DNA of 64,000 bases from Cryptomeria japonica (Eukaryota > Streptophyta > Pinopsida > Cupressales > Cupressaceae). The notes beneath the pieces were generated by a model. That model saw only the letters and a program-made list of their open reading frames with translations, was not told the origin of the DNA and did not search any database. Made by a program: the position numbers and the translations under genes. The DNA lies in assembly GCF_030272615.1 (NCBI RefSeq), contig NC_081414.1:51493136-51557135 (forward strand), given 5' to 3'. Shown piece by piece: positions 1-11,693 of this stretch (positions are counted from its first letter, which is position 1; each line of letters opens with the position of its first letter).

Positions 1-1
1 G

Positions 2-2422
2 AAAGATGAAATCTGGATGGAGGCAGTTGTCCCTACGACTATCTGGGTAACTAAAATGGGCTATGAAACAAATGATAACATCATAGAAACTTATGCAAAA
101 TCCCTCCTTGAAGCACCAAAGGAACCTACTGAGAAAGTATTTGGAAATGCAGAAACAATTGAAAGTGGAATTCAATCAAGGAAAAGGGTTAATAAAGTTG
201 AAGAAACTGTGAAGAAGGGAATCCGACAGACAAAGGCAATTAAGGAAGATGTTTTGAAACAAACTAGTATCAGGGAAAGTGAGCTGGAAGGACTTCAAAC
301 GGAAGCTCATCTTTCACCGGTTGGAACTTCTTCTGAGATTGATATACCAGCAGTATTCAAAAGGGTTGAAAGAAAAAGGAAACCCTCACCGACACCCTCA
401 CCCACACCCAGGAGAACAAGACAAAAGCAATAGGCAGTGAGGCCTCTAATAAAGAAGTTGACTCCTAAGAAGAAAAAGGTAAAACAAGACATTGCTCCAC
501 TAGATAAGCTCCTTAGTGAAATAACAGAGGATGGAAAGTTGAAGAACATTAGCAAACTATACAATACACTTTCCGTTGATGACAGAGAGAGCATAGAAAA
601 TAGTGTAATTTTACACTTGGATATTTACAAGAAATTTCTGATGGAAATTGTTGATGAAATACCCACTGATCTTTATAGAAGACTTGAAGCTAGAAGGGTA
701 GCTATTGTTGAGCTGGACAAGAAAATAAAAATTGAGAAATTACTTGCAGTTCACCCAGTGAACTCACGGAAAGAAATTGATCAATTAATCAGTGAGGCCA
801 ACTAGACTGTATTCTCAACCGGTCACCAACATGTAGCACTGATGGCAAGGAGAATGAATGAAATTTCAAAAGAGACTGCGGATCAATGGGACATATTCTT
901 TGTTGAAAATGAGAAACATGAAGAACTCAAAAGACCCAAGACTATCAGAGTATATCAAAAAGACAAGGATAAGGGGAAAGGGAAGGAAGGTGGACCTCCG
1001 AACCTTAAGATAACTGACAACCTACCCCCACCTCCTTCTGATGCTCCATCGGTAGAAACAGTTGACACACAATCGGCTATAGAGAGTATGGAGACTCCTC
1101 AAGAGGATACAAATCCTGAGTCTGAAGTTTTGTATACCATGAATATTGATACACAAGAAGTGAATAGTGTGGTAGATAAAGAAACCACCAAGGATAAGAA
1201 GAAAGATGTGGCTACTAAGCCACCGACTATAGATGTGGAATTTAATGATAGCATAGAGACAGAGAAACTGACAGAGGACTCTAGTGAGAAACAATCAGAG
1301 AAACATGAAATGAATAGTACAGAGGCAAATACATAGAAACTGAAAGTACATTCAGAGACTACATCTGAGAAACTGACAGTTGAGAGCTTAGAGAAACCAT
1401 CTGAGGCACTGGAACAAAAATAGGTTGATGTACAAGTTCAAACTGAGACAATACCATCGACAAAAACTAAAAAACCAAAACCTTTGCTGATAGAAATGCA
1501 TACCCAAACAAATCCTCCTAAGAATGAGGAAAGCAAGGTTATTACTACAACCGACAGTATGGAAATTGTAAAAACAGTTGGACAGACATCTGGTACTTCT
1601 ATAGCAGAATTCTGACCTACAAATGTAACAGAGGTCTTATTGGACTCAATAAATAAAATCACAGAGTGTAGTACACAAGCCTATAAGGCTATTGATGATA
1701 CAATACCCATTCTTAAATTGATAGCACCCAAGTACATTGTGGATAATAAAGATTCTTTAGGTCAACTAGAGACATTGTCTAAATACATCACAAGCAACAT
1801 TTTGACAATTGATCAAATAAATGAGGACACAGTTAAGGAGAAAATGAATAAAGAGAAAGAGAAATTATTTGATGAAACAATAAAGAAGTGCATGGGACAC
1901 ACCAACACCCTTTTACCGGCACTAAACAAAACAATAATGGAGTTTAAGGAACTCTATTGAGATACATGCAAGACAAATGTTCTGACAATAGATATAGACA
2001 AGGAAATAAGTAAGGTACAAAAGGAGATTGAAAATATAGTTTATAACCTCATCGGTTCATCTAAACCATTATCAGTTACAAAGCAGAAGATACACCGTCT
2101 TGAAGAAAAAATTGAGAAATTTGAAAACGAAAAAGACAAAATAAAAGGGAAGGCAAAAGACCTTAAATGCAAACTCAGCCCCAAATTGGAGTACCTCATC
2201 TCTTTGAGTAAAGAGATCTCTGAGGCACTTGTTCAAGGAATGAAGACACTGGAGGAACAAATGCATCACCTCACTGGTACTATTCAAAGGGCAAAGGTTG
2301 CACTGAAAGACAGTGAAAAGTTCACTGCGAGTCTAAATTTGGTATTAGCAGAACTCTTTTAGATTGTAACCCACAGGATACAAGGATCCAGGAAGGAAAC
2401 ACACTCCATTGACAACAAATGA
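2..2422 (+). pseudogene. ORF2 of element A, C-terminal part, broken by nonsense codons
   Basis: I do not recognise this protein from any named family. It is homologous along its whole length to ORF2 of element D (25625-29022), which supplies the missing N-terminus. One reading frame runs from base 2 to the terminal TGA at 2420-2422 without a frameshift, interrupted by stops at 431, 803, 1334, 1421 and 2360 (TAG) and at 1613 and 1958 (TGA). Where D can be aligned it usually has a codon there, so each break is private to this copy. Visible parts are a conserved block near the start (WMEAVVP, MGYETND), a Lys/Arg- and Pro-rich linker (about 360-480), a helical block (about 490-800), an acidic Thr/Glu-rich region (about 990-1430) and a coiled-coil C-terminus (about 1640-2340). 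No protease, integrase or reverse transcriptase motif is present. Confidence 0.8.
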
Positions 2423-2580
2423 AAACCTTTGTCATTAATGTCAAAGGGGGAGTAGTGAGATGAGAAAAATGATCAGAATAGGACATCATCAGCTCAGGGG
2501 GAGCATGGATTTTTGACAACACAGTTTTGGCAAGAAATTCTTTTTGGACACTTTTTAATTTTTCTCATGAGTGTTGCCAT

Positions 2581-2599
2581 CAATGCCAAAGGGGGAGAT
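2581..2599 (+). other. Polypurine tract of element A
   Basis: CAATGCCAAAGGGGGAGAT lies directly before the LTR start TGTTGG. The tract primes plus-strand DNA synthesis in LTR retrotransposons. The same stretch precedes the 3' LTRs of elements C, D and the copia element E. The 158 bases between the ORF2 stop and this tract hold nothing else I can name. Confidence 0.85.
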
Positions 2600-3403
2600 T
2601 GTTGGCAAATGCACATTCCAATTTGAAATTGTAGGTAATTGAAGGTATTGTCATTGATGGCAACCTTACAATCATGTGATACCGATAGGCAGACACAGGC
2701 ACCGACACCGATAGACTCTACACCGACATACAGATCACCGACACCAAAAACATTGATCACCGACACCATGGCCGACATGAATTTTGTTTAAATGTATTTT
2801 GTATTTAATTGTAAAATCTTTTGTAAGCTGACTTGGAAAATTTTAATATGACTCATATATGTATGAGATCATTATAGATCATTTAGGTGGGATACAGATA
2901 GAGAGATGGAAGGATAAATGCAGACCTAATATGTGAATTGTAAGGTAGATATTGGATAAGGGTTTATGTATATAGCAGAGCTTAAACCGGTACTGAATCT
3001 AGCATAGTAGATGCTGATCTGAAGTAGTACAAGACATTGGATTAGTATAATCCATTTTGTAATTCAGTGTGACTTCCTTTTGTAATTGAGCAGTGAGCTC
3101 TAGGCACTTGGCCTTCCTGCATGTGCATGCCCCTATTGTAAACAGTAATATTCTCTTATTGTCCAGTAAGTGAATATTGTGGGTCACAAACCCCACTGAG
3201 GTTTTTTCCACACCGGGTTTCCTCATTAAAATATTGTGTTATGGTGTGTCTCTTATGTTGTGGCTGCTATTCTTATTTACTGCATTATTTTTGGTTTACC
3301 GGTACACATTTTTGATATGCTTTTCATGTCATAAGTTAAGAAAATTATTATACCGATCAGATACTGATTCACCCCCCTCTGAGTATCTTTGGGAATCCTA
3401 ACA
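2600..3403 (+). repeat. 3' LTR of element A
   Basis: The 804-bp LTR begins TGTTGGCAAATGC and ends GGGAATCCTAACA, so it has TG...CA ends. It closely resembles both LTRs of element D. Near its end are the plant copia U5-type motif (GTTTTTTCCACACCGGG, about 3198) and the C-tract in TTCACCCCCCTCT that recurs in B, C, D and E. Rounds of CCGAC/ACCGG words at about 2680-2770 are typical of this subfamily. Confidence 0.88.
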
Positions 3404-5196
3404 GTGTCACCATCCCCTTTATATTTTGCATCGGTGTTGCCACTTGATGCAATATCAACCTGTTGGATCTCGGGGGCTAATTAGCTATCTACCATCAGAG
3501 GAGTATCACCTATCTCAACATCAAGTGTAGTGTTACCTTGATCTTCTAGATGATCCTCAGTTTGAGTTTCAACCTTCTGACCACCATAAACACCTTGCTT
3601 CTCTTCCGACTGAGAGGACTTAAATGCATCCTTGTACAAGGGATCATTTTGAATGATATTTGTCCATATATCCTCCGTCTCTTTCCTCACCTCTTCCACA
3701 TTTCCAATCATTAGCCTATTCACCCTGTTCTTACTTCAGAATTCTTTCTTATTTGCCTCCTCAATTAGCCTCTTGGCTTCATCACGAGTGATATAGGTAC
3801 AAACATTTACTATGTCTCTCTCCTTCATCTCCTTGTCAATCTTACTTGTTGTCATTCTCCTTGCATCTATAAGGCTATACAAGTCCTTAGGAAAGGTTTT
3901 CTCTATCTCAATTAGTGTCTTACTGAAATTATGCATGCTTAATACAGTAGCTTCTTCAACTTTTCTCTGGTCAACTTCATTTAATTTCTCATAATAGGCT
4001 CTAAGATTCTTCAAATTTCCATCTACAATTATTTCATCAATTAATTGATCTGTTGTGAATGAGGGGACAGGTTCAGATTTAGATTTACCTTGCTCAGGTT
4101 GAGTTTTGACTTTTCTTTCTCTCTTAGGCCTTTCAACAGGAATATGATCTAACTTTGCCTTTTTTGCTCTGCTGGGCTCCACCAGATTGCGGCTTCCTCA
4201 CCACTTTGACAAATTCTCCTTTCTTCTTTTCTTTTCCTACTTCTTCCTTAGACTCTATTTTAGAAGCCACCAGAGATATTGCAACATAAGTCCTTTCGGA
4301 CTTTTCCTTCTGCTTCAACACACCTTTCTTGGATGGGCCAGGTCTTGCAAATTGCGTCATTGGAGTAAGAACAAACTTAGTTTCTTTAGGTTTGACCTTG
4401 GAGGGAACCAGATCAACCTTAGGCTTCTTGGTTTCCTCTTTGGTCTCTTTCTGCGCATGTCTCTCCCTTGCCTTCTTCATCTCCTCCCAGGTGAAACCCA
4501 TCTGAACTACCACCTCCTCGGCCATCTTAGTAACTTTCCTTTTTCGGGCAAGTGTAGTGAATTGCATGTGTAGACTAAGATCCTTTTCCTTGAATGTACC
4601 AATTCTCCCTTCCTTGGGATCCACCGATTGACTCAAAAGATGTTGGGCATATTCCTCAAGTGTGAGAGAGTCAACTTCATACCCCATGGGTATGATCCAC
4701 ACTATTCTGGGCTCTGGTGCTTCCATTAGACATTGATCTTTATCGACCATGAAGCATATGGTGTGCTCATACTTTTCCACAATTTACTTAGGGATCCTCT
4801 CTCTGCTTTTCATTGAAGCTTGGAAAGATTTAAAGTATCCCCAGAGAGCAGATATTCTCATTGTTGCATCTCCAAGTCTCCATAATCCCTCTTTGATCTG
4901 CATGGCCACCAGTCTATCATAGGCCCATTGGACCTTTCCTTTTACCCTTTCACACCAGGTATCTCATTCACTAGGAAGTATAAACCCAAGAAAATAAGAA
5001 GTGTACCATATTTGAAAGTGTGATTTTTATCCTACTTGATCTTCTTCAAATTTCTCAATAACTCATTCAGGAGGGCTGAACATAGGTCATACCTTTTATC
5101 TTCTTTCAACATCTAATATGAAGAGTAAATGGCAGTACTAGAGATAGAGTTGTACCTGCTTGACTGGTAAACCTTGTAACTAACCACCATTGACAC
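3404..5196 (-). pseudogene. Element B, left piece: central and C-terminal part of ORF2
   Basis: On the minus strand this is a diverged copy of the ORF2 found in A, C and D. The best match is near 4640-4790, where CFMVDKDQCLMEAPEPR and IPMGYEVDS align with the WMEAV/MGYE block of A and D. Downstream come a Lys/Glu-rich stretch (4190-4560), the helical block (3736-4130) and an acidic region (3481-3723). The frame carries several stops and small shifts. The upstream end (5196) joins the sequence at 12880 once element C is removed: residues before 12880 and after 5196 line up consecutively with D ORF2 around KFISMILGYKA. The C-terminus is cut at 3404 by the insertion of element A and lies beyond the left edge. 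Confidence 0.78.
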
Positions 5197-6392
5197 TGAT
5201 GAATACTAAGAGGGGGGGTGAATTAGTATACCAAAAATTACTATACTCAAACACTTTATCAGTCTAGCAGTAAATCGGTATAACAGTTTAACTATAAAAC
5301 CAGTTAACACAAATGCAAACCAAACATTATGTAAGGCAATCACCCACTGAAGCACAATCACCATAACATGAGATTTTGATGTGGACACCCAAATGGGAAA
5401 AACCACGGTGAGATGAAACTCACAAGTAACTATTTGCAGAATAGTAACTAGACCGGTTAAGGTCAGACCGATTAAGGTCATACAATGTTCTTTACCAGAA
5501 TAGATCCTGTTAGGAATCTCAATTTCTGTTAGGAGATAAGTCCAATTAAAGACTACCTTGTGAGAGGATTTTAGATCCACAGATGTGAATCACCTTGTTA
5601 GAGGATTTACAAAGGCTTTTCTGGGCCTACCCGATTAAGGGTTTCTAACTTGTCAAAGATGTGAGTAATCAATAAGTGAATGATCGAGCAAATAGCATAG
5701 TCTGCTTGGTTAGATCCATGATAGCTTATTACTAATGCATTTCAGCATTACTTCAATCTTCAGTAAACCCACACTCTGTTATAGTACATAGACTTGATAT
5801 TTTTGTTAAGATCACACATACAAGAACTCATCAACCACTTCAAACTCTAACAACTGCACACACATTAAAACCCTAGACATGATGTCCTTAAAGGGAATTT
5901 GATTTCATGTCAGTCCAATAGGATTACATTGCAAGTTCCTAGGTTCATTGTATCTAGACACATTTGGTAACATGACACAAAATCATCATCAAAGTGTCGG
6001 TGGATGGTAACTCATCACAAAGATATACTGGTTGGTAACTCATCACAGAGTATTACCAGTTTATACAACTTTACCAATTGCCGGTTGGTAACTCAGAGTA
6101 ATACCAGTTTAACAGATTACCGGTTGACAAAAATGAAGACTGGAAAAATGATAACTGTCGCTTCTAGTTCCTTTGCTCCATTCTGCTTGAGATCCTCGAA
6201 CCGCTTGAGGTACTCATACCGCTTGAGATCTGTAAACACTTTCTGCAAGACACCGATAGTCTAAAGACTATAACATAATACCGGTTTGAAACAAATACCG
6301 GTTGAGCATAACTCATACATACAAAAAGTGATCTCATAGCAAGTGTGTGTCCATCAATGATAATCACAACATAATCATAAAAAATGCCAACA
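5197..6392 (-). repeat. 3' LTR of element C
   Basis: The LTR is 1,196 bp. On the minus strand it starts TGTTGGCATTTTT and ends TAGTATTCATCA. It matches 11694-12879 along its length with scattered substitutions. Near the U5 end are the motif GTGGTTTTTCCCATTTGGG (about 5388-5406) and a C-tract of 7. Short ORFs inside the LTR are chance reading frames. Confidence 0.9.
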
Positions 6393-6411
6393 ATCTCCCC
6401 CTTTGGCATTG
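6393..6411 (-). other. Polypurine tract of element C
   Basis: On the minus strand CAATGCCAAAGGGGGAGAT abuts the LTR start TGTTGG. It is the same stretch as in A, D and the copia element E. Confidence 0.85.
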
Positions 6412-6663
6412 ATGGCAACACTTAGGAAAATTTTGACGTCTAAGTGTTTTTACAAAAAAAATATGCCATACTAAAAAATACTCCCCCTAATCATATACAC
6501 TATCCCTTTGCAGAAAAGAAAATGTATACTACTTCCTTACAGAGATAAACATGAGTATACATATCATGCATCAAAATTTTAAATACCAGAATACTTCTCC
6601 CCCTTTGCCAACAATGACAAAATACAGCTGAATAACCCTTGTTTCTATTAGCTGAATAAATGT
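6412..6663 (-). other. 3' untranslated stretch of element C
   Basis: This lies between the end of ORF2 and the polypurine tract. It is AT-rich, with several short CCCCCT runs on the plus strand (for example at 6481 and 6598) that read as extra purine tracts on the element strand. I see no gene. Confidence 0.5.
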
Positions 6664-9600
6664 TTATGACAATAAAGAGTGAAACTTGTCAAAAACCAAG
6701 TTAAAGTCCTGCATAAATTGCTTCATGGATAAGGACCATGACTCAAGTAATGAAGTAGCAACCTCATTCTCCATTTGCATCTGGGATACCTATTCGTCCA
6801 TGGCATCCAAAGTACTCATCTCTTGAGTAACCGTCAAGGCATCCATATTGAGATAGCACTTCTGAAGTATTTGCAGTCTTGGTAGTAGAACAAGTTGTAG
6901 TTCCTGCAAATCCTTGGTCTGGTTGCTGATCTCCAAATCAATTCTTGTAGCCTGAAGTTGAAACCGGTGAACGGTTTGCCCATAAGCGATAAAGGAGTCA
7001 TATGGGGTCTTGAAGGTGCTTATGAAAGTCAGCAAATCAGTTTGCAGTTTGTCTTTTTGAGCAAGCACATCATCGCAAAATAGATGGGGTAGACATATCT
7101 TACTGAGCAACAATTTCCCCTCATCCATTGCATCTTTGATGTCCTTCTGTGCCTTTTGCAGATCGGACCGACGCTCATGTAACTTTTTCACCAAGGCAAT
7201 GTTCAAAGCCTTTTGATGCTCCTTCTTGGCATGCGCTTTGGCAACCTCTTCCAGGCTTTGTACCTGGTCCTCCACAACTGTGCATATGAGTTTCAATTGG
7301 GTCAGAGAGGAATCGGTACTGGGGAGGTTGGTACCGGGTATCAAACTGGTAAGAGTGTCCATTGTAGCTTGGATCACGTCTTGCTCCTCCTTCCTCCTTA
7401 TCACCTCTAGGCATTCTTGAGGAAGCTTAATGCTTTGTAGCAGCTCTGATTCTTTAGCAGATTAGAGGTCAATGGGACTGGTAATGTCACCCAATTTGGC
7501 TTGACTACTAGTTGCCTTTGGGGTCTCCACCTGTGTGCTCTATGCCGCTTCCTCCTTCTCTTTGGCTCTTCACTTATCTTCTTCTGCTTTCTTTTGCTCC
7601 TCTGCTTCTTGCTTTCTTTTCTTTTCTTCCTTCTTCTTCTCTTCTTCTTTCTGCTCCTTTTCTTCTTCATCCTTCTTCTTCTTCTCCTCTTCCTGCTTCT
7701 TTTTCTCCTCTTCCTGCTTCCTCTTCTCCTCTTCCTTTCTCTTTTCTTCTTCTTGCCATTTCTCTTATTCTTTCTGTTCTTCTTCCTTCTTCTTCTTGTC
7801 TTCCTCTTGTTTCTTCTTCTCCTCTTCCTTTATAATCTTTTCCTCTTCTCCTCCTCCTTTTTCTTTTCTTCCTCTTTTCTCTTTTTCTCTTCTTCTGCCT
7901 ATTTCTTCTTTTCAACTTCTTGTTGCTTCTTCTCTTTTTCCGCTTGCTCCTTGGCAGCCTTTTCTTTGTCCTTTTTTTCCTATCCTGTTGCTTCTGATGG
8001 TGTACCCAGAGTGACATTTTCACCATTCAAGGCATCAACATCAATAGGATACATTTGATCAGTGACCTGTCTCCTTCACTGTCATATACCTCATCTGGTT
8101 TATTGGTTGCCAGTTCTTGCTCAACTTTCCTTTTGGCTTCAGCCACTTGATGCAACCTTAAAGCAGCTTGGGCATGAGAGTGGGTATCTTTTACCACTAC
8201 AGGAACTTTTCCTTCTAAAAACAAGAGTCTCCTTCTTCTCATGAAGAAGAGGCCCTTATATCTTTCCACTACTTCATAAAGTTCAGTTTTAGGCACATTA
8301 GGAAAGTATTGTGCAAATACTTCCTCTCTTATTTCTTGTTCCTTTTCTATGGCAATGCACCACTTGTTATCTAAAGAATTATACAAAGAATCAGGTGTCT
8401 CAGATTTAATTTCTGATGGCCACCGGTCATTAATACATAAATAATTGATAACTTCCTGTTCAACTTCCTTCTTTTCATCATCATTAAAATCATCAAAGCA
8501 CTCTTTCAAATCACCAAGTACTTTTCTTCTAATATTTTTAATAGTTCTTTGACAATGTGTCAAAGGTTAGTAGGAGGAAATAATAGTTCTTTGTCTTTTT
8601 CCTCATTTGCCTAGTCTTCTTAGGCTGTTCTTCAGACACAGTGTCCTCTGAGTCTGGTGTGGTGTCTTTTGTCTTTCACTTTCTCTAAAAGACTTTGGCG
8701 AGTGTAGCTTCTGGTTTCTTCTTTGCTTGTGACTGCTTGGTCACTTTGGGACTTGCTATGGTAACCGATGCTGATACCAAAGGCACTACCTTTCCCTTCT
8801 TTACTGACGGTTCTTCAACCAGTGTAACCCTTTCCAAATAGGTGCCGGTTCTCTTTTCCTTTGGATCAAGGGGCGAAGCGATTAGGGTAGAAGCATACCC
8901 ATCTAGCATGTCATACATTACCTCATATCCCATCGGTTCCACTTCTTCTTGTCTAGGCTCAACCGCCTCCATTATGCACTCATCAACTCTGATGGTGAAG
9001 CATATGCCATCTTCATATTTCTTGACAATATCACCTGATATTCTCACTCTTTGGCTCATTTTGCGTCTGAACTCATCAAAGTATTTGTTCAAAACTTCTA
9101 GATAACTAGTTCCAACTGCTTGAAGGCTTTCCTTGATTTGCTTTGTAACTAGTTAGTTGGCAGACCACTGAATATCTCCGACTCCTTGGAAGTAACCTTG
9201 GAAGTAGAAGAAAAACCCATCCAATAGTTGTCCAAACTTAAATCTCAAGGCATTGTCCTATTTAATCACCTTTAGCTTCACCAGAAGTTGCCTTTGCATA
9301 CAGGTGCATAAGTCAAATGATGCATCTTTCATGATCATTCGGTAGGCAGCATTGACCTCTGCAGCAGAGACATAGTTGATTCTGCTGGCGTGGAACATTC
9401 AGTATCCTATCACCATACACACATATTTGACCAGATTGTCCTTGATGGAATTGATAGTCATTCCCCATGAGTCACTCACAGAACCGGTGAGCTTGGTCAT
9501 TTTTGTCTTGCTGATCTTCCTTAGAGCTGACACTTCATCGACATTACAAAAACTGGTGATGACATGAATTGCTTTCGGTGTGATATCATGCATCCACTCT

Positions 9601-9935
9601 AAGTACATTTTATCACTTTGCACTTTGCTCAGAATGATGTGGATGTGATCATCTGAAAACTCTTCAAGTAAATAGACTGCATTGTGAAGCTTCTTCTTTT
9701 CCAGGATGCAAAATTTTGGTTTAATCTTCTTGTCCTTCCCGCAGAACAAACTCAAATGGGAATGGATTACAAGAGATCCTAAGTCTTCAATCTTGCAGTC
9801 AATGTAATCGGAAATGCCTTCCTCCACTATGACACCAATGGGTATTTGAGATAGGGCATTGTATTTTGCCTTCCATTGAATGAAGTCTACTAGATCAACA
9901 GGTGCACTAGGGCTAGAGTGTGATACGGAAGCCAT
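6664..9935 (-). pseudogene. ORF2 of element C, about 1,090 codons, broken
   Basis: The protein family is unknown to me; it is homologous to ORF2 of A, B and D. The start at 9935 (MASVSHSSPSAP) matches the position of the D start. The N-terminal block SQIPIGVIVEEGISDYIDC (about residue 33) aligns with SQIPKGVVYAEDPMMYIHC of D. Further on, CFTIRVDECIMEAVEPR and PMGYEV (about 8930-9010) match the most conserved ORF2 block. The segment 8027-8563 is the helical block. Then comes a Lys/Glu-rich expansion (7500-8020), and 6790-7404 is a coiled-coil C-terminus. Stops and at least two frameshifts (near 8570-8680 and in the Lys/Glu region) break it. The terminal stop is TAA at 6664-6666. No enzyme motif is visible. 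Confidence 0.78.
7500..8020 (-). repeat. Lys/Glu-codon purine-rich low-complexity region in ORF2 of C
   Basis: The minus strand is almost all purine (GAAGAAGAGAAGAAG-like) and in the element frame reads as repeated KKEEEKKKQEEE units, predicted to form a highly charged coiled coil. Long plus-strand ORFs here, rich in Phe, Ser and Leu, are its antisense shadow. Copies A, B and D have only shorter charged linkers at the matching place, so the tract has expanded in the C lineage. Confidence 0.8.
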
Positions 9936-10362
9936 GATAAATAGAGAGATTTTGAGAAATACCTTCGTAATTCAAAATTTAGGGCTTGCAAATTACACTT
10001 CGTCACTCACTCCTTTGGTTGCTGAAATACCGCTTTGTGCTCTACACTTGACCAATTGATATCCGCTTCTGATTCTTCTTCAAGATTTTGAGAATTCTTT
10101 GAATCTCAATCCAAATCGCTTTTCATTGCTTAATGCTTAAAAAAAACTTCTTCTCTCGAGAACTGATAAGTGAAAAATGACTTGATAAATCCTTTTAAAC
10201 AAGTTCTCCACCTACCATAATAAATGCTCCACTATTAGGGCGTAAACCCTAATTTACCTCTTACCGTTTCCGGTCTTCCTCCAGTTGATAGGTATCACTT
10301 ATCGGTTTAAACTAGAGGTTCGAGATATTTGACCGTTTTCTCCCCCTAAGATTTTCTGATGG
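9936..10362 (-). other. ORF1-ORF2 spacer of element C
   Basis: This non-coding spacer lies between the stop of ORF1 and the start of ORF2. Spacers of similar length occur in B (13420-13823) and D (25281-25624), so a gap here is a constant feature of the family. How ORF2 would be translated is not apparent; a second transcript or internal initiation are possibilities. Confidence 0.6.
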
Positions 10363-11643
10363 TTAGTTTGCCAGTTCAGTGACTTCCACACTAGGTGCAG
10401 AAATCGGTTCTTCTTGAATCACTTCTTCTGGCTTCTTCTTCCAGGTTTTCTTCATATCCGTTTGAACGGTTTCAACATCGATCTTTCGTTCCAGAGTTAC
10501 CGGTATATCATTTGATATATTCTTTCTCGTTCTACAGAATCTTGCTGTATGACCCGGTTTGTTGCAATGATAGAAAATCATTCCAAGTGCTCTCCAAGGT
10601 CCATTTCTCATGTTTCCATTCTTCCTTCTGCATGTTGCAGTAGTGTGACCATTACCATGATAGATCAAATAGGTTGCTCTCCATCCAGTTGATACTTGAT
10701 AGCCACTGCTTCCTGACTGATAATTATAGGTATTAAATCAGTTTGGGTTCCAGTTCCCAGAGGGTTCAGAAAAAGCTCCTTTACTTTTTTGAGGATACCT
10801 TTCGGTGTTGTGCATGACAGACCTGCATTCAAATGCTCTATTCCCAAACTTGTTGCATACATAACAATTACCATTGAATCTATTGGGTCTAGGCTTATCA
10901 TTTAGAAAATAAAGAAAGTTATTGTAAGCCTTACTTCTACATACATTAGCAGTGTGTCCTTCCTTGAGACAATTAAAGCAAACAGGTTTGAACTTTTGCT
11001 TACCTTTATCCTTTGGTGCCAATTGTTTCTTTGATGCTCCATCTTTTGTTCCAGAGGTCTCACCTTCCTCATATTCAGAGAAACGAAGTCCATTGGTATT
11101 CTTTACCGGTTTAGCTGACTCAAGCTTCTGCTCTTGCTTGACAGTGCTCTTATTGAATTTGGCAAGTATTTCCTGTGACTCAGTAAATTCTTTGGTAATA
11201 GCAACATTGGATTCCTTCAAGGTTGCATTCTCAGAAACATCCATGTGTAGTTCACCTTGCATTTCTTCCTTTTCCATTTTACTTTCATGAAGATGAGTGT
11301 TAAGTGCATTGATCTCTTGCTTCAGCTTGGAGATCTCATGATCTTTGTCTTTTACCAGATCTTCAGATTTCCTCCGGTTCTCAAGCTCTTGACACATTTT
11401 GATAGTTAGTCCTTCAAGTTCCCTTCTTAGGTTGGCATTGGACTCATTCAATTATTCAACTTCTTGAACTAGGGCTTCCATGTCCACTTCATCAGAAGAA
11501 CTATTTTCAGTTAGCTCCATCATTTTTTTAGCATGCTCTCTTCTTTTTGCCTGAGAGGCCTTATATTTGACTTTAAGTTCATCATAGGCTTGCTCAGTCT
11601 AAGTGAGCCGATGAGTAAGTTCCCTCACAGTGTATTCCCCCAT
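10363..11643 (-). pseudogene. ORF1 of element C: coiled-coil protein with CCHC zinc knuckles
   Basis: A single frame runs from ATG at 11643 to the stop at 10363 (about 427 codons) with a few in-frame stops, one at 10738-10740. The first half is a long coiled coil (about 11100-11640). It is followed by a row of zinc knuckles: CFNCLKEGHTANVC (intact CX2CX4HX4C), CYVCNKFGNRAFEC (His replaced by Asn), a degenerate one ending HTTATC, and YHCNKPGHTARFC with its first Cys lost. CCHC knuckles bind RNA in Gag proteins, so a Gag-like packaging role is likely, but the usual gag domain is not recognisable. The position right after the primer site fits a Gag role. Confidence 0.78.
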
Positions 11644-11679
11644 ATCTCTTTCCAAGTGGTTAGAATTATAGAAAGGTTC

Positions 11680-11691
11680 GCTCTGATACCA
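11680..11691 (-). other. Primer binding site of element C (tRNA-iMet type)
   Basis: On the minus strand TGGTATCAGAGC follows the 5' LTR end after two bases. It is the standard plant copia-type site complementary to the 3' end of initiator tRNA-Met. Confidence 0.9.
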
Positions 11692-11693
11692 AT

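Larger units (their letters stand above)
1..3403 (+). mobile_element. Element A: 3' part of a pol-less LTR retrotransposon
   Basis: Only the 3' part of this element lies in the window: the C-terminal two thirds of ORF2, a short untranslated stretch with a polypurine tract, and a 3' LTR. Order, LTR and ORF match the complete element D at 23351-30011, so both belong to one subfamily. Immediately right of the LTR, at 3404, the minus-strand ORF2 of element B resumes, so A is inserted inside B. The candidate right target duplication is GTGTC (3404-3408); its partner is off the left edge and cannot be checked. Confidence 0.85.

Noticed and set aside
5206-5580. Minus-strand ORF of 124 codons, with relatives at 11703-12067
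   Set aside because: Lies wholly in the LTRs of element C, has no motif and is broken differently in the two LTRs.
7501-8058. Long plus-strand ORFs rich in Phe, Ser and Leu
   Set aside because: They are the antisense of the Lys/Glu-rich, purine-rich part of ORF2 of C. Three overlapping frames are open at once, as expected from low complexity.
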